Positions 27,762-37,708 of a DNA stretch of 38,771 nt are shown piece by piece (within the stretch, counting starts at the first letter, position 1; every line of letters begins with the position of its first letter). The position numbers and the translations under genes were made by a program. Origin of the DNA: Betaproteobacteria bacterium (lineage in GTDB: Bacteria; Pseudomonadota; Gammaproteobacteria; Burkholderiales; Casimicrobiaceae); contig JAGXBK010000010.1 of the NCBI GenBank assembly GCA_018971195.1, positions 1 through 38,771 on the forward strand, written 5' to 3'. The notes beneath the pieces are model-generated. The model had not been told where the DNA came from, searched no databases, and saw only the letters and a list, made by a program, of their open reading frames with translations.

Positions 27762-28507
27762 GCGGCCTTCCCGAGGTATGCCCCCTGCACCCGCTCGTCG
27801 TTCGCGATCTGGTCCGGGGTGCCTTCCGCCAGCACTGCGCCTTCGGCGAGCACCATGATGCGGTCGGCAAGATGGAAGATGACGCGCATGTCGTGCTCGA
27901 TCAGGACGATCGTGAGGCCCTGGTCCTTGTGCAGCCGGCGGATCAGCCGGGTGATGTCGTAGGTCTCCTGGTCGCCCATTCCGGCCGTCGGCTCGTCGAG
28001 CAGCAGCAGCCGGGGCTTCAGCGCCAGCGCCATCATGATCTCGGTTGCGCGCTGGTCTCCGTGCGGCAGCTCGCCGACCAGCCGGTCCGCCTTGTCGGTG
28101 AGGCCGCCCATCTCCATCAGCTCCACGACTCTCGCGCGCATTTCTCCATCGTCGGTGCGCGACATCCAGGGTCGGAGCCGGTAACCCGCTGCGACCTCGA
28201 CCGGAATGCGCAGGTTCTCGCGCACCGAGAACTCGGGAAAGATCTCGGTGATCTGGAATGTGCGCGCCATCCCCATCGTCACCCGCTTGTGCACCGGAAG
28301 CTGCGTCACGTCGACGCCGTCGAACACGATCCGCCCCGACGTCGGCGGGAAGAAGCCGCTGATCAGGTTGAAGAAGGTCGTCTTCCCCGCGCCGTTCGGC
28401 CCGATCACCGCGCGCAGCTCCCCCGGCTCGACGGCGAGCGAAACGCCATTGACCGCCACCAGGCTTCCGAAATGGCGCGACACGTTCTGGATATCCAGCA
28501 GGCTCAT
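27758..28507 (-). CDS. livG: Branched-chain amino-acid/amide-type ABC transporter ATPase LivG (second system)
   Basis: MSLLDIQNVSRHFGSLVAVNGVSLAVEPGELRAVIGPNGAGKTTFFNLISGFFPPTSGRIVFDG...GMARTFQITEIFPEFSVRENLRIPVE. Confidence 0.94.
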   Translation of the reverse strand: MSLLDIQNVSRHFGSLVAVNGVSLAVEPGELRAVIGPNGAGKTTFFNLISGFFPPTSGRIVFDGVDVTQLPVHKRVTMGMARTFQITEIFPEFSVRENLRIPVEVAAGYRLRPWMSRTDDGEMRARVVELMEMGGLTDKADRLVGELPHGDQRATEIMMALALKPRLLLLDEPTAGMGDQETYDITRLIRRLHKDQGLTIVLIEHDMRVIFHLADRIMVLAEGAVLAEGTPDQIANDERVQGAYLGKAA

Positions 28508-29469
28508 CGCATCGTCCTCCGGCGAATGATTCCGAGCACCCCGCGCGGGAAGAACAGGACGACGAGCACGAAGAACAGCCCGACGAAGGACATCCAGTTC
28601 TCGGTATGGCTGGACACGTAGTCCTGCAGCACGACGAAGATCGCGGCACCGATCAGCGGACCCCAGAAGGAGCGCATGCCCCCGAGCACCGCCATGATCA
28701 CGAAATTGCCCGATTGCCCCCAGTAGAGCGCGCGCGGATCCGTGAAATTGTTGAGCAGCGCATACAGCGCTCCTGCGACGCTCGCGAACAGGCACGAGAT
28801 CACGAACGACAGCCACAGGTGCCGCTCGATCGGGATGCCGAGGAAGCGCGCGCGGCGCTCGTTCTCCCGGATCGCGAGCAGCGTGCGACCGAACGGCGAG
28901 CGCAGCAGAAACGCCATCACCCCCACGCACAGGGCAAAGCACAGGAGCACGAAGTAGTAGAAAGCCTTGCCGTCGTGCTCGATGTCGATCGACGTGAACC
29001 CGAGGTCCAGCGGAATGCGATGCCACCCGCTCAGTCCGTCGTCACCGCCGGTCACGGTGTTCCAGCGGAAGGTGATGAAATAGAACACCTGCCCGAACGC
29101 GATCGTCACCATCGCGAAGTAGACGCCACGGAGCTTGACGATCAGCGCCCCGATGATCATCGCCGCGATCGTGCCCGCCGCCATACCGACGACGATCGCC
29201 AGCGGCGTGCTGGGCACCAGGTACTTGATGGTCATGGCCGCCCCATACGCGCCGAGGCCGAAATACGCGGCATGACCGAACGAAAGCGTCCCGGTGAATC
29301 CGAGCAGGAAGTTGAGCGCCATCGCGGCGAGCGCGAGCACGACCACCTGCGTGCCGAGCTCGGTGTAGCTGCCGACCGCTCGCATCCAGATCGGCAGCGT
29401 CAACAGGACGATCCAGATGATGACCGAAAAGGTTCGTGAACTGAGGCGGTTCACCGGCAGCCGCTTCAC
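28504..29469 (-). CDS. livM: Branched-chain amino-acid/amide-type ABC transporter permease LivM (second system, GTG start)
   Basis: VKRLPVNRLSSRTFSVIIWIVLLTLPIWMRAVGSYTELGTQVVVLALAAMALNFLLGFTGTLSFGHAAYFGLGAYGAAM...IVKLRGVYFAMVTIAFGQVFYFITFRWNTVTGGDDGLSG. Confidence 0.93.
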   Translation of the reverse strand: MKRLPVNRLSSRTFSVIIWIVLLTLPIWMRAVGSYTELGTQVVVLALAAMALNFLLGFTGTLSFGHAAYFGLGAYGAAMTIKYLVPSTPLAIVVGMAAGTIAAMIIGALIVKLRGVYFAMVTIAFGQVFYFITFRWNTVTGGDDGLSGWHRIPLDLGFTSIDIEHDGKAFYYFVLLCFALCVGVMAFLLRSPFGRTLLAIRENERRARFLGIPIERHLWLSFVISCLFASVAGALYALLNNFTDPRALYWGQSGNFVIMAVLGGMRSFWGPLIGAAIFVVLQDYVSSHTENWMSFVGLFFVLVVLFFPRGVLGIIRRRTMR

Positions 29470-30335
29470 TGGACCCTCCCTTCCTCGCCGAGCAGGCCGC
29501 GCGGCCGGATCAGCAGCACCAGCCCCATCATCACGTAGATGATGGCCTCGGTGGCCGACGGCGCGAACACGGTGGTGATCCCCGAGGCAACGCCGATCAG
29601 GAGGCCGCCAAGCAAGGTGCCCGGCAGGCTGCCGAGTCCGCCGACGATGATCGCGACGAAGCTCGGCATGATCAGCGAGGTTCCGATCGTCGGCGACAGG
29701 CCGAGCATGCCGGCGGCGAGCACTCCGGCAAGGCCGGCCAGGTAGATGCCGAGACCGAAATTGAGGGTGCGCAGGATGCGCACGTTGACGCCCAGGACCG
29801 AGACGGTCTCGAGATCGAGCGTGCCGGCGCGGATGCGTATGCCGAGGCGGCTGCGGGTCAGGATCAGGAACAGGGCCGCCACCGCGGCAGCGACCAGGAG
29901 CACCATGAACAACCGGTATCCGGTGAGGAAGAAATAGTGGGAGCTCAGGGGCTGCATCAGCCAGTCGGGGACCTGGAAGGGAACGCTCTGCGCGCCCCAG
30001 ATGAAGCGCGTGCTGTCCTCGAAGATGTAGGCAAGCCCGAAGGTGAGCAGCAGGCTGTAGAGCGGATCGCGGCCATAGAGGCGGCGGATCAACAGGCGCT
30101 CCACGATCAGGCCGAGGAAGGCCGTCAGGAACGGCGCTATCAACAGGGCGCCCCAGAAGCCGACGAACGGGATCAGCGCATACGCGAGGTAGCCGCCGAT
30201 GGCGAGGAATCCGCCATGGGCGAAGTTGATGACGCCTGAAAGGTTGAGGATCAACGAAAGGCCGAGGGCCATCAGCGCATAGAACGCGCCGACGATCAGC
30301 CCGTTGAAAACATTGAAGAGAATCAGCTGGGTCAT
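29466..30335 (-). CDS. livH: Branched-chain amino-acid/amide-type ABC transporter permease LivH (second system)
   Basis: MTQLILFNVFNGLIVGAFYALMALGLSLILNLSGVINFAHGGFLAIGGYLAYALIPFVGFWGALL...IERLLIRRLYGRDPLYSLLLTFGLAYIFED-type sequence. Confidence 0.94.
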   Translation of the reverse strand: MTQLILFNVFNGLIVGAFYALMALGLSLILNLSGVINFAHGGFLAIGGYLAYALIPFVGFWGALLIAPFLTAFLGLIVERLLIRRLYGRDPLYSLLLTFGLAYIFEDSTRFIWGAQSVPFQVPDWLMQPLSSHYFFLTGYRLFMVLLVAAAVAALFLILTRSRLGIRIRAGTLDLETVSVLGVNVRILRTLNFGLGIYLAGLAGVLAAGMLGLSPTIGTSLIMPSFVAIIVGGLGSLPGTLLGGLLIGVASGITTVFAPSATEAIIYVMMGLVLLIRPRGLLGEEGRVQ

Positions 30336-30553
30336 TGAAATCTTCCGCTCCGCGACTCATCGGCCGCGCAGGAATGGATTGCTGGTCTTGCGATCGGGTC
30401 TACTGCCGGACGCCGGAATCCGCCTTGGCGGCAGGCGCAACCCGAGCCACGACGCGCCTCGCCGCCGCGCCTCGTCCGCCCGTCTCCCGATCCCGATCCC
30501 GTCCCGAGCCGCCCGGGCACCGCGGCTGCCGCGATGCCCGGAGCGGTGCCCGC

Positions 30554-31810
30554 TCAAGCCGGCCAGGTCATCTTGCAGCCGGTCTCCTCGAGCGTCCCGG
30601 CGACGTCGGTGCCCTTGACCACCTTGGTCACCTTGAACAGATCATCGGGCGCGCTGCCGTGTGCCTGCGCGTTGCCGACATACAGATCGCCGATGAGCTG
30701 GTTCTGTCCGGCGCGGAAATAGGCTCCGTCCGGCATCAGCGCCACCTCCGGCGGAAGGTGATAGCCCTGGAGGAACTTCGCCATCTTGACGGCTTCGAGC
30801 GACTTCGCGCCGTTGGCCGCGAGCGCACAGCTCCAGGTCCCGGCAAAGCCGAACCAGGTGCGCGCGGTCGGCACCCTGCCCGTCTTCTTCTTGATCGCCG
30901 CGACGAATTCCGCGACATGCGGCACGCCCGGCTGGTTCCAGTACCACTCGAACACCCAGGTGCCGATGCGCGCCTCGGGCGGCAGGCCCTCGAGGGGCTC
31001 GAGCTCCCCTTGCGCGCCGGCAAGATGGACGCGCTTCTCGAGGCCGAACTGGACCGCCTGCTTGAGCGCATTCACCTGGTCGTCACCTTGTACCAGGAAG
31101 ATGATGACGTCGGGCTTGGCCGCCTCGGCGGCGATCAGATAGGACGAGAAGTCGGTGGTGCCGAGCGGGGTGAGGGCGCCGCCGACCCGGGTCCCGCCGA
31201 GGGCCGCGACCGCCTTGATCATGCCCGCCTCGAGCGTGTGGCCAAAGGCATAGTCGGGCGTGATGTAGTAGAACTTCTTGCCGTAGTCCTTGACCAGCGT
31301 GCCGGCGACTGCGTTCGCCTCGGTCTGGGTCGTGTTGCAGATGCGGAACACGTTCCAGTGGCAGCCCGTGCCGGTGATCGCGTCGGTGTGGCCGCCCGGA
31401 TCCATCATGAACACGCCCTTCTCGTAGGCGACCCCCGCCATGGCCACCGCCAGCGCCGAGTTGACGTTGCCCACCAGGAAGTTGACCTTGTCGCGATCGA
31501 TCAGCTTGCGCGCCTTCTGCACCGCAGTGCTGGAGTCGCCGCTGGTCGAGTCCTCCACCAGGAGCTCGACGTGCCGCCCGAGAATGCCACCCTTCGCGTT
31601 GATCTGCTCGACGGCATATTGGCAGCCGATCAATTCGTTCTTCCCAACCGCCGCGTAGGTTCCGGTCAGCGGATTGTCGAGGCCGATCTTGACCGGCTCC
31701 TCGCCGCGCGCGCTGATGATGAAAGGTCCCGCCAACTGCGCTGCGCCGACGGCCAGGCCGGCCTTCAGGACAGTGCGGCGACGACTCCGTTGAGGTGGTT
31801 CGCGATCCAT
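30554..31810 (-). CDS. ABC transporter substrate-binding protein (LivK/amide-urea type) with a Tat-like signal
   Basis: MDREPPQRSRRRTVLKAGLAVGAAQLAGPFIISARGEEPVKIGLDNPLTGTYAAVGKNELIGCQYAVEQINAKGGILGRHVELLVEDSTSGDSSTAVQKARKLIDRDKVNFLVGNVNSA. Confidence 0.93.
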   Translation of the reverse strand: MDREPPQRSRRRTVLKAGLAVGAAQLAGPFIISARGEEPVKIGLDNPLTGTYAAVGKNELIGCQYAVEQINAKGGILGRHVELLVEDSTSGDSSTAVQKARKLIDRDKVNFLVGNVNSALAVAMAGVAYEKGVFMMDPGGHTDAITGTGCHWNVFRICNTTQTEANAVAGTLVKDYGKKFYYITPDYAFGHTLEAGMIKAVAALGGTRVGGALTPLGTTDFSSYLIAAEAAKPDVIIFLVQGDDQVNALKQAVQFGLEKRVHLAGAQGELEPLEGLPPEARIGTWVFEWYWNQPGVPHVAEFVAAIKKKTGRVPTARTWFGFAGTWSCALAANGAKSLEAVKMAKFLQGYHLPPEVALMPDGAYFRAGQNQLIGDLYVGNAQAHGSAPDDLFKVTKVVKGTDVAGTLEETGCKMTWPA

Positions 31811-31957
31811 GTGTTTCCTCCTGGGTTGGGTTGCGTGGTTCAGTCGATCGTTTCGCCTGTTGTTCTGTTGGCTACCGGTCAGGTCCGGCGGACACTCCCT
31901 CAGCCCCCGGCCTCGACCTGAATCGAAGGGGGGCCGGCACCCGCCGCCAGCCGGCGA

Positions 31958-31997
31958 ATGATGTTGGCGAATACCGAGATTGTCAAACAGATTTGAC
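31958..31997 (-). promoter_or_regulatory. Candidate promoter of the second liv operon with GTCAAA-caga-TTTGAC inverted repeat over the -35
   Basis: Minus strand: TTGACA (complement of 31981-31986), 17 nt, CATCAT (complement of 31958-31963). Inverted repeat at 31982-31987 / 31992-31997. Confidence 0.45.
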
Positions 31998-32075
31998 GAC
32001 TTTCCGCAGGGCACAACTGCTCCTGCCTGGCGCATATCGCGGCGGGCGACCGGATTGCGCAAATCGAAGCCCGGC

Positions 32076-32966
32076 CTACGGGTGCCGCGCGAATCCGGCG
32101 AGGTCCGCCTCGGGCAGGCTGCGCTCGACGACGATCGTGTCGACTTGCGCCGCATGCGGACCCCGCCGGCAGCGCTCCAGCAGCCGGTCGCAGGCGTCGC
32201 GGGGACCCTGGATCCGCGCCTCGACTGCGGCGTCGTGGCCGTTTCGCACCCATCCATCGACGCCCGCGTCCTGCGCAGCCGCGACCATCCAGTCGCGGTA
32301 GCCGACGCCTTGTACGATTCCGGTGATTCGCACCCGGCAGCTTCGCGCCGGCGCCACCCGCCAGCGGGAGTAGAGCGCCAGCGCGGCGATCGTCTTGGCA
32401 TCGGTCAGCCGACCCGAATCCAGGGCGTCGTAGAGCTCGTCCTCGCTGCAGGTCAGAAGCTCCAGGAACTCTCCCGCGTCGAGCCGCGACCCGACCTGCG
32501 TAAGCCCGCGCGCAAGATAGAGGTCGATCGCCTCGGTCGAGTAGGAGACGACCGGATGCACGACACCCAGCCGCGTCCACTCGGCCGCCGCGTATCCGGC
32601 CTCCTCGACCAGTTCGCGGCGGGCCGTCATGAGTGCGGTCTCGCCCGGATCGAGCTTGCCCGCCGGAAACTCGAGGAAGGCGCGGTTGGGCGGATATCGG
32701 AACTGGCGCTCGACGACCAGCCGCCCGTCGGGTAGCTCGGGGATCATCAGCACGGCGCCCGGGTGCACGACGTATTCGCGCAACGCCTCGCCGCCGTCGG
32801 GCAGGCGCACGCGGTCCTGGCGTACGTCGAGCAGCTTGCCCCGGTAGACCTGGGCGCCGGAAAGGCGCGTCTCCTGCAGCGGGTCGTCATCGGTCGGGGC
32901 CGCCGGTCGGGAATCGCCGGCCCGGGGCGGGCGCGACGGGGGCCGGTCGTCGCCCGCGGAGGTCAT
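32076..32966 (-). CDS. NUDIX hydrolase (ADP-ribose pyrophosphatase-like) fused in frame to a C-terminal acylphosphatase domain
   Basis: Nudix box [23 protein letters not shown]. Continuous frame through [59 protein letters not shown] (acylphosphatase GIVQGVGYR and GWVRN). Confidence 0.88.
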   Translation of the reverse strand: MTSAGDDRPPSRPPRAGDSRPAAPTDDDPLQETRLSGAQVYRGKLLDVRQDRVRLPDGGEALREYVVHPGAVLMIPELPDGRLVVERQFRYPPNRAFLEFPAGKLDPGETALMTARRELVEEAGYAAAEWTRLGVVHPVVSYSTEAIDLYLARGLTQVGSRLDAGEFLELLTCSEDELYDALDSGRLTDAKTIAALALYSRWRVAPARSCRVRITGIVQGVGYRDWMVAAAQDAGVDGWVRNGHDAAVEARIQGPRDACDRLLERCRRGPHAAQVDTIVVERSLPEADLAGFARHP

Positions 32967-33919
32967 GCCAGCCAGTCGCGTGCCGGGAGGAAATCGGTAT
33001 AGAGCCGGGCTTCGGGAGACCCCGCCTCGGGCATCCAATCGTAGCGCCAGCGCGCCTGCGGCGGCATCGACAGCAGGATCGCCTCGGTGCGGCCGTCCGA
33101 CTGCAGGCCAAACAGCGTGCCCCGATCCCAGACGAGGTTGAACTCGACGTAGCGTCCGCGCCGGCAGGCCTGGAAATCGCGCTCCCGCTGGCCGTAGGGC
33201 AGGTTGCAGCGCCGCTCGAGTATCGGCAGGTAGGCAGGAATGAAATGGTCGCCGACGCTGCGCGTCATCGCGAACGCCTGCACGAAGCCGCCTTCGCTGA
33301 AATCGTCGTAGAAGATGCCGCCGATGCCGCGCGCCTCGTGCCTGTGCCTCAGGTAGAAATACTCGTCGCAGGCGCGCTTGAAGCGCGGGTGGAGCTCGGC
33401 GCCGAAAGGCGCGAGCGCGTCGCGACAGGCCGCATGAAAGTGCCTCGCGTCGTCGACGTATCCGTAATGGGGCGTCAGGTCCATGCCGCCGCCGAACCAC
33501 CAGACATCGTCGCGCGCCGCCGCATCGCCCGACGCGCCTGCGGCACTGCCCGGCGCGATGAAGAAGCGGACGTTGAGGTGCACGGTCGGTGCATGGGGAT
33601 TGCGCGGGTGGATCACCAGCGACACGCCCAGCGCCTCCCAGGCGCGGCCCGCGAGCTGCGGCCGCTGCGCGGTCGCCGACGCGGGGAGGTGGCGGCCCGC
33701 GACCTGCGAAAAGAGCACGCCGGCGCGCTCGAGGACGGTGCCGTCCTCGAGCCACATCGTGGTGCCGCCCCCGCCCTCCGCACGCGCCCACTCGTCGCGG
33801 CGAAACGTCCCGCCGTCGACGCCCTGCAGCGCATCGACGATGCGCTGCTGCAGCCCGGTCAGATAGGCGCGAATCGCCGCGATGTCGGGATTGCCGCCCA
33901 CGGCCGCTGGACCGTCCAT
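32963..33919 (-). CDS. hemF: Oxygen-dependent coproporphyrinogen III oxidase
   Basis: [11 protein letters not shown]...[21 protein letters not shown]...[23 protein letters not shown]...[14 protein letters not shown]...[44 protein letters not shown]. Confidence 0.96.
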   Translation of the reverse strand: MDGPAAVGGNPDIAAIRAYLTGLQQRIVDALQGVDGGTFRRDEWARAEGGGGTTMWLEDGTVLERAGVLFSQVAGRHLPASATAQRPQLAGRAWEALGVSLVIHPRNPHAPTVHLNVRFFIAPGSAAGASGDAAARDDVWWFGGGMDLTPHYGYVDDARHFHAACRDALAPFGAELHPRFKRACDEYFYLRHRHEARGIGGIFYDDFSEGGFVQAFAMTRSVGDHFIPAYLPILERRCNLPYGQRERDFQACRRGRYVEFNLVWDRGTLFGLQSDGRTEAILLSMPPQARWRYDWMPEAGSPEARLYTDFLPARDWLA

Positions 33920-33934
33920 GCCCGGCGCTCCGGC

Positions 33935-35221
33935 TCAGCCCCGTCGCGCCAGCGCGCGGTGGCCGATGTCGCTTCGGTACTGCATGCCGTCGAAATGGAT
34001 CGCCGACACGGCCGCGTAAGCCGCGCGCTGCGCCTGACGGATCGAGTCGCCCAGCGCGGTGACGCCGAGGACGCGCCCCCCGCTGACCCGGACTTCGCCT
34101 TCGAGCAGCGTGGTGCCGGCGTGGAACACGTAGACGCCCGGATGCGCATCCTCGGTGATGCGGTCGAGGCCGACCACGACGTCGCCCTTGCGCGGCGCTG
34201 CCGGGTACCCGGCCGCCGCGAGCACGACGGTCAATGCCGCGCGGCGGTCCCATTCCGCCTCGGCCCGGTCCAGCGTGCCGGCGAGCGCATGCTCGAGCAG
34301 CACGACCAGGTCGCAGCGCAGGCGCGCCATGATCGGCTGCGTTTCGGGGTCGCCCAGGCGGCAATTGAATTCGAGCACGCGCGGCGACCCCGTCGCGTCG
34401 ATCATGACCCCCGCGTAGAGAAACCCGGTGTACGGCATGCCTTCCGCGACCATGCCTTCGACAGCGGGGGCGATGATCTCGCGCATGATCCGTGCGTGCA
34501 CGGTCGGCGTGACCACGGCTGCGGGCGAATACGCGCCCATCCCGCCGGTGTTGGGCCCATGATCCCCGTCTCCCAGGCGCTTGTGATCCTGCGACGAAGC
34601 GAGTGCCAGCACGTGCACGCCGTCGGCCATCACGATGAAGCTCGCTTCCTCGCCCTCGAGGAAATCCTCGATCACCACGCGCGCGCCGGCGGCGCCGACC
34701 GCGTCGCCGGAGAGCATCGCGTCGATCGCTGCGTGCGCCTGCGCGAGGTCGTCGGCGACGACGACCCCCTTGCCCGCCGCGAGGCCATCGGCCTTGACGA
34801 CGATTGGCGCTCCGCGGGCGTCGACCCAGGCGTGCGCCGCCGCCGCGTCGGTGAAGCTGCGGTACTCCGCGCTCGGAATCGCATGCCGCTGCATGAAAGC
34901 CTTGGCGAAATCCTTGGAGCTCTCGAGCTGCGCTGCGTCGCGCGTGGGCCCGAAGATGCGCAGGCCCGCCGCACGGAACGCATCGACGATTCCCGCCGCC
35001 AGCGGCGCCTCGGGACCGACGACGGTCAGCCCGACCGATTCGCGCTTCGAAAAAGCGATCAGTGCCGGGATATCGTCGATGGGGACATTGGTGAGGTCGG
35101 GGTCCCGCCCGGTGCCGGCGTTGCCGGGTGCGACGAACACCTTCGCGACGCGGGGCGACTGCGCCACCTTCCACGCAAGTGCGTGCTCGCGCCCGCCCGC
35201 GCCGACGATCAGGACGTTCAT
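33935..35221 (-). CDS. purD: Phosphoribosylamine-glycine ligase
   Basis: MNVLIVGAGGREHALAWKVAQSPRVAKVFVAPGNAGT...IVDAFRAAGLRIFGPTRDAAQLESSKDFAKAFMQRHAIPSAEYRSF...VLEFNCRLGDPETQPIMARL. Confidence 0.96.
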   Translation of the reverse strand: MNVLIVGAGGREHALAWKVAQSPRVAKVFVAPGNAGTGRDPDLTNVPIDDIPALIAFSKRESVGLTVVGPEAPLAAGIVDAFRAAGLRIFGPTRDAAQLESSKDFAKAFMQRHAIPSAEYRSFTDAAAAHAWVDARGAPIVVKADGLAAGKGVVVADDLAQAHAAIDAMLSGDAVGAAGARVVIEDFLEGEEASFIVMADGVHVLALASSQDHKRLGDGDHGPNTGGMGAYSPAAVVTPTVHARIMREIIAPAVEGMVAEGMPYTGFLYAGVMIDATGSPRVLEFNCRLGDPETQPIMARLRCDLVVLLEHALAGTLDRAEAEWDRRAALTVVLAAAGYPAAPRKGDVVVGLDRITEDAHPGVYVFHAGTTLLEGEVRVSGGRVLGVTALGDSIRQAQRAAYAAVSAIHFDGMQYRSDIGHRALARRG

Positions 35222-35234
35222 CGGTCGCCGTCGC

Positions 35235-35888
35235 TCACTCGAGGACCACGCGGCCGAACACGAAGACCGTGCTTCCGTGATTGAGGCCGCCATTGAGGGT
35301 CGGGATCCAGGTCGCGGACAGCGTCGCGTCCCGGTAGCGCAGCGACGCGATCGGCAGCAGCGCCGGGAACGGAGCGCCGCCGAAGATGTCCGGCCGCTGC
35401 ACGATCAACGCCGTGTACCCCAGCCCGGGCTGCAGGCCGCTGCGCGGGCCCCAGTAGGTCGCGTACTCGTAGCCGAGGTTCCACTGCGCGTGCTTGTGCG
35501 AATCCCGAAACACCAGCGCGTACACCGAGTGCGTATCGCCGTCGGGATCCTCGGTGGTCCGGACGAGGCCCAGGCCCCAGGCGTTCTTGTTGAGCTGCGC
35601 GCGTCGCGCGGGCGACCACGTGAACGGAAGGTGGTACGAATAACCCGGGATCACCACGGCGTTGCGGCCGTTGACGTAGGTGTCGACGAGGCGCGTGCAG
35701 TCGCTGGCGAACGGCTCCAAAAGCGTCTCGCAGGACGCGGCCTGCGCGATTGGCGCCACCGCGAGCAGCGCCAGCCACGCGACTGCGCCCCAGGCGGTGG
35801 CTCCGGCAGGTTCCGGGTCGGCGGCCGCCCGCCGGCGCAGCGCGCGCCCGCTCGCGCATCGCGAGTCAGTGCCTGAAGTGACGCACAC
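35235..35888 (-). CDS. pagP: PagP-like lipid A palmitoyltransferase (divergent); GTG start likely
   Basis: Signal-peptide-like [88 protein letters not shown]...VFVFGRV aligned by eye with E. coli PagP (remembered sequence), including H and adjacent D-S catalytic positions. Confidence 0.75.
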   Translation of the reverse strand: MCVTSGTDSRCASGRALRRRAAADPEPAGATAWGAVAWLALLAVAPIAQAASCETLLEPFASDCTRLVDTYVNGRNAVVIPGYSYHLPFTWSPARRAQLNKNAWGLGLVRTTEDPDGDTHSVYALVFRDSHKHAQWNLGYEYATYWGPRSGLQPGLGYTALIVQRPDIFGGAPFPALLPIASLRYRDATLSATWIPTLNGGLNHGSTVFVFGRVVLE

Positions 35889-37440
35889 CGGTGAACACCA
35901 TCGCGATCCCGCGCTCGTCGGCCGCGGCGATGACCTCGTCGTCGCGCACGCTGCCGCCGGGCTGGATTACCGCGATCGCGCCGTTGTCCGCGACGACGTC
36001 GAGGCCGTCGCGGAACGGAAAGAAGGCGTCCGACGCGACGACCGATCCGGCGAGCGACAGGCCCGCATTGCCGGCCTTGATCGCCGCGATGCGCGTCGAA
36101 TCGACGCGGCTCATCTGTCCGGCGCCGACGCCCAGCGTGCGGCCCGCGGCGCAATAGACGATGGCGTTCGACTTGACGAACCAGGCGACCCGCCATGCGA
36201 ACAGCAGGTCGGCGATCTGGGCCGGCGTCGGCGCGACTCGCGTGACCACGCGCAGGTCGCTCTCGCGCACGTCGCGCGCGTCGCGCGTCTGCACCAGAAA
36301 GCCTCCGCCGACCCGCTTCAGGTCCCATTCCTCGCGCTGCGCGTCCTGCGTCGGCAGCGCAAGCTCGAGCACCCGGACGTTCTTCTTCTGCGCGGCGATT
36401 GCGAGCGCCTCGGGCGAATACCCCGGCGCGACCAGCACTTCGGCGAACTGCGCAAAGACCGCCTCGAGCGTGGCCGCATCGACGAGGCGATTGAACGCGA
36501 TGATCCCGCCGAACGCCGACGTCGGATCGGTCGCGAACGCCCGGCGATACGCATCCAGCGGCTCGCCCGCGGTCGCGACGCCGCAGGGATTCGCATGCTT
36601 GACGATGACGCAGGTCGGATCGGCGAACGTCGTCACGCATTGCCAGGCCGCGTCGGCGTCGGCGACGTTGTTGTACGACAGTTCCTTGCCCTGAAGCTGA
36701 CGGTAGGCGGCGAGCGCCGATGGCGCCGCCGCGCTTTCGCGGTACAGCGCGGCGCGCTGGTGGGGATTCTCGCCATAGCGCAGCTCCTGGCGCTTCTCGC
36801 CCGCGACGTTGAAGGACTGGGGGAAGCCCTGGACGCTCCCGTCGGCGGCGCGCGCCGACACCCAGTTGGCGATCGCCCCGTCGTAGGCGGCGGTGTGCGC
36901 GAACGCGCGCTGCATCAGGCGAAAGCGCAGCGCGGCGGACAGCGTTCCGCCGTTCCCGGTCAGCTCGGCCAGCACGTCCCCGTAGTCGGCCGGGTCGACG
37001 ACGACGCCGACGTGCGCCCAGTTCTTCGCCGCGGCGCGCAGCATCGCGGGGCCGCCGATGTCGATGTTCTCGATCGCGTCGTCGAGGCCGCACTGCGGGT
37101 TCGCCACCGTCTCGCGGAACGGGTAGAGATTGACGACCACGAGGTCGATCGGCGCGATCCCCGCCTCCGTCAGGGCGTCGCGGTGCGACTTCAGGTCGCG
37201 GCGCGCGAGGATGCCGGCGTGCACCTTGGGATGCAGCGTCTTCACGCGTCCGTCGAGCATCTCGGGGAAGCCCGTGTACGTGCCGATGTCGGTGACCGGA
37301 ACCCCCGCGGCCGCCAGGAGCTTCGCGGTGCCGCCGGTCGACAGCAGCTTGACGCCGCGCGCCACCAGCCCGCGCGCGAGCTCGAGGATCCCCGACTTGT
37401 CAGAAACCGACAGCAGAGCCTGCGTGACGATTCCCGTCAT
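35866..37440 (-). CDS. purH: Bifunctional AICAR formyltransferase/IMP cyclohydrolase
   Basis: [81 protein letters not shown]...[14 protein letters not shown]...[10 protein letters not shown]. Confidence 0.97.
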   Translation of the reverse strand: MTGIVTQALLSVSDKSGILELARGLVARGVKLLSTGGTAKLLAAAGVPVTDIGTYTGFPEMLDGRVKTLHPKVHAGILARRDLKSHRDALTEAGIAPIDLVVVNLYPFRETVANPQCGLDDAIENIDIGGPAMLRAAAKNWAHVGVVVDPADYGDVLAELTGNGGTLSAALRFRLMQRAFAHTAAYDGAIANWVSARAADGSVQGFPQSFNVAGEKRQELRYGENPHQRAALYRESAAAPSALAAYRQLQGKELSYNNVADADAAWQCVTTFADPTCVIVKHANPCGVATAGEPLDAYRRAFATDPTSAFGGIIAFNRLVDAATLEAVFAQFAEVLVAPGYSPEALAIAAQKKNVRVLELALPTQDAQREEWDLKRVGGGFLVQTRDARDVRESDLRVVTRVAPTPAQIADLLFAWRVAWFVKSNAIVYCAAGRTLGVGAGQMSRVDSTRIAAIKAGNAGLSLAGSVVASDAFFPFRDGLDVVADNGAIAVIQPGGSVRDDEVIAAADERGIAMVFTGVRHFRH

Positions 37441-37453
37441 CGGCTCGCCCACG

Positions 37454-37708
37454 TCAGATCAGCTTGTACTTGGCGAGCTTGGCGCGCAGTGTGTTGCGGT
37501 TCAAGCCCAGCATGTCGGCGGCATGCGTCTGGTTCCCGTTCGAGCGCTCGAGCATCGAGCTCAGCAGCGCGCGCTCGACCTGGGTGATCACCATGTCGTA
37601 CACGCCGTGCGGCGGCTCTCCGTCCAGCCGCTTGAAATAGTCGTCCAGCGAGCGCTCGACACTGCACCCGATCTCGTTGCTGCCGTTGAGTCGATTGTTC
37701 TTCTTCAC
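37454..37708 (-). CDS. fis: Fis-family DNA-binding protein (GTG start)
   Basis: [85 protein letters not shown]-terminal Fis HTH. GTGA overlap with the dusB stop. Confidence 0.94.
   Translation of the reverse strand: MKKNNRLNGSNEIGCSVERSLDDYFKRLDGEPPHGVYDMVITQVERALLSSMLERSNGNQTHAADMLGLNRNTLRAKLAKYKLI

Noticed and set aside
28504-30360. 618-aa minus ORF read as one fused permease
   Set aside because: The N-terminal part is a shadow frame of livH; the real LivM begins at the GTG at 29469.
32076-35174. 1032-aa minus ORF read as one protein
   Set aside because: The part upstream of 32966 is out of frame over hemF and purD; the supported protein is the 296-aa NUDIX-acylphosphatase.
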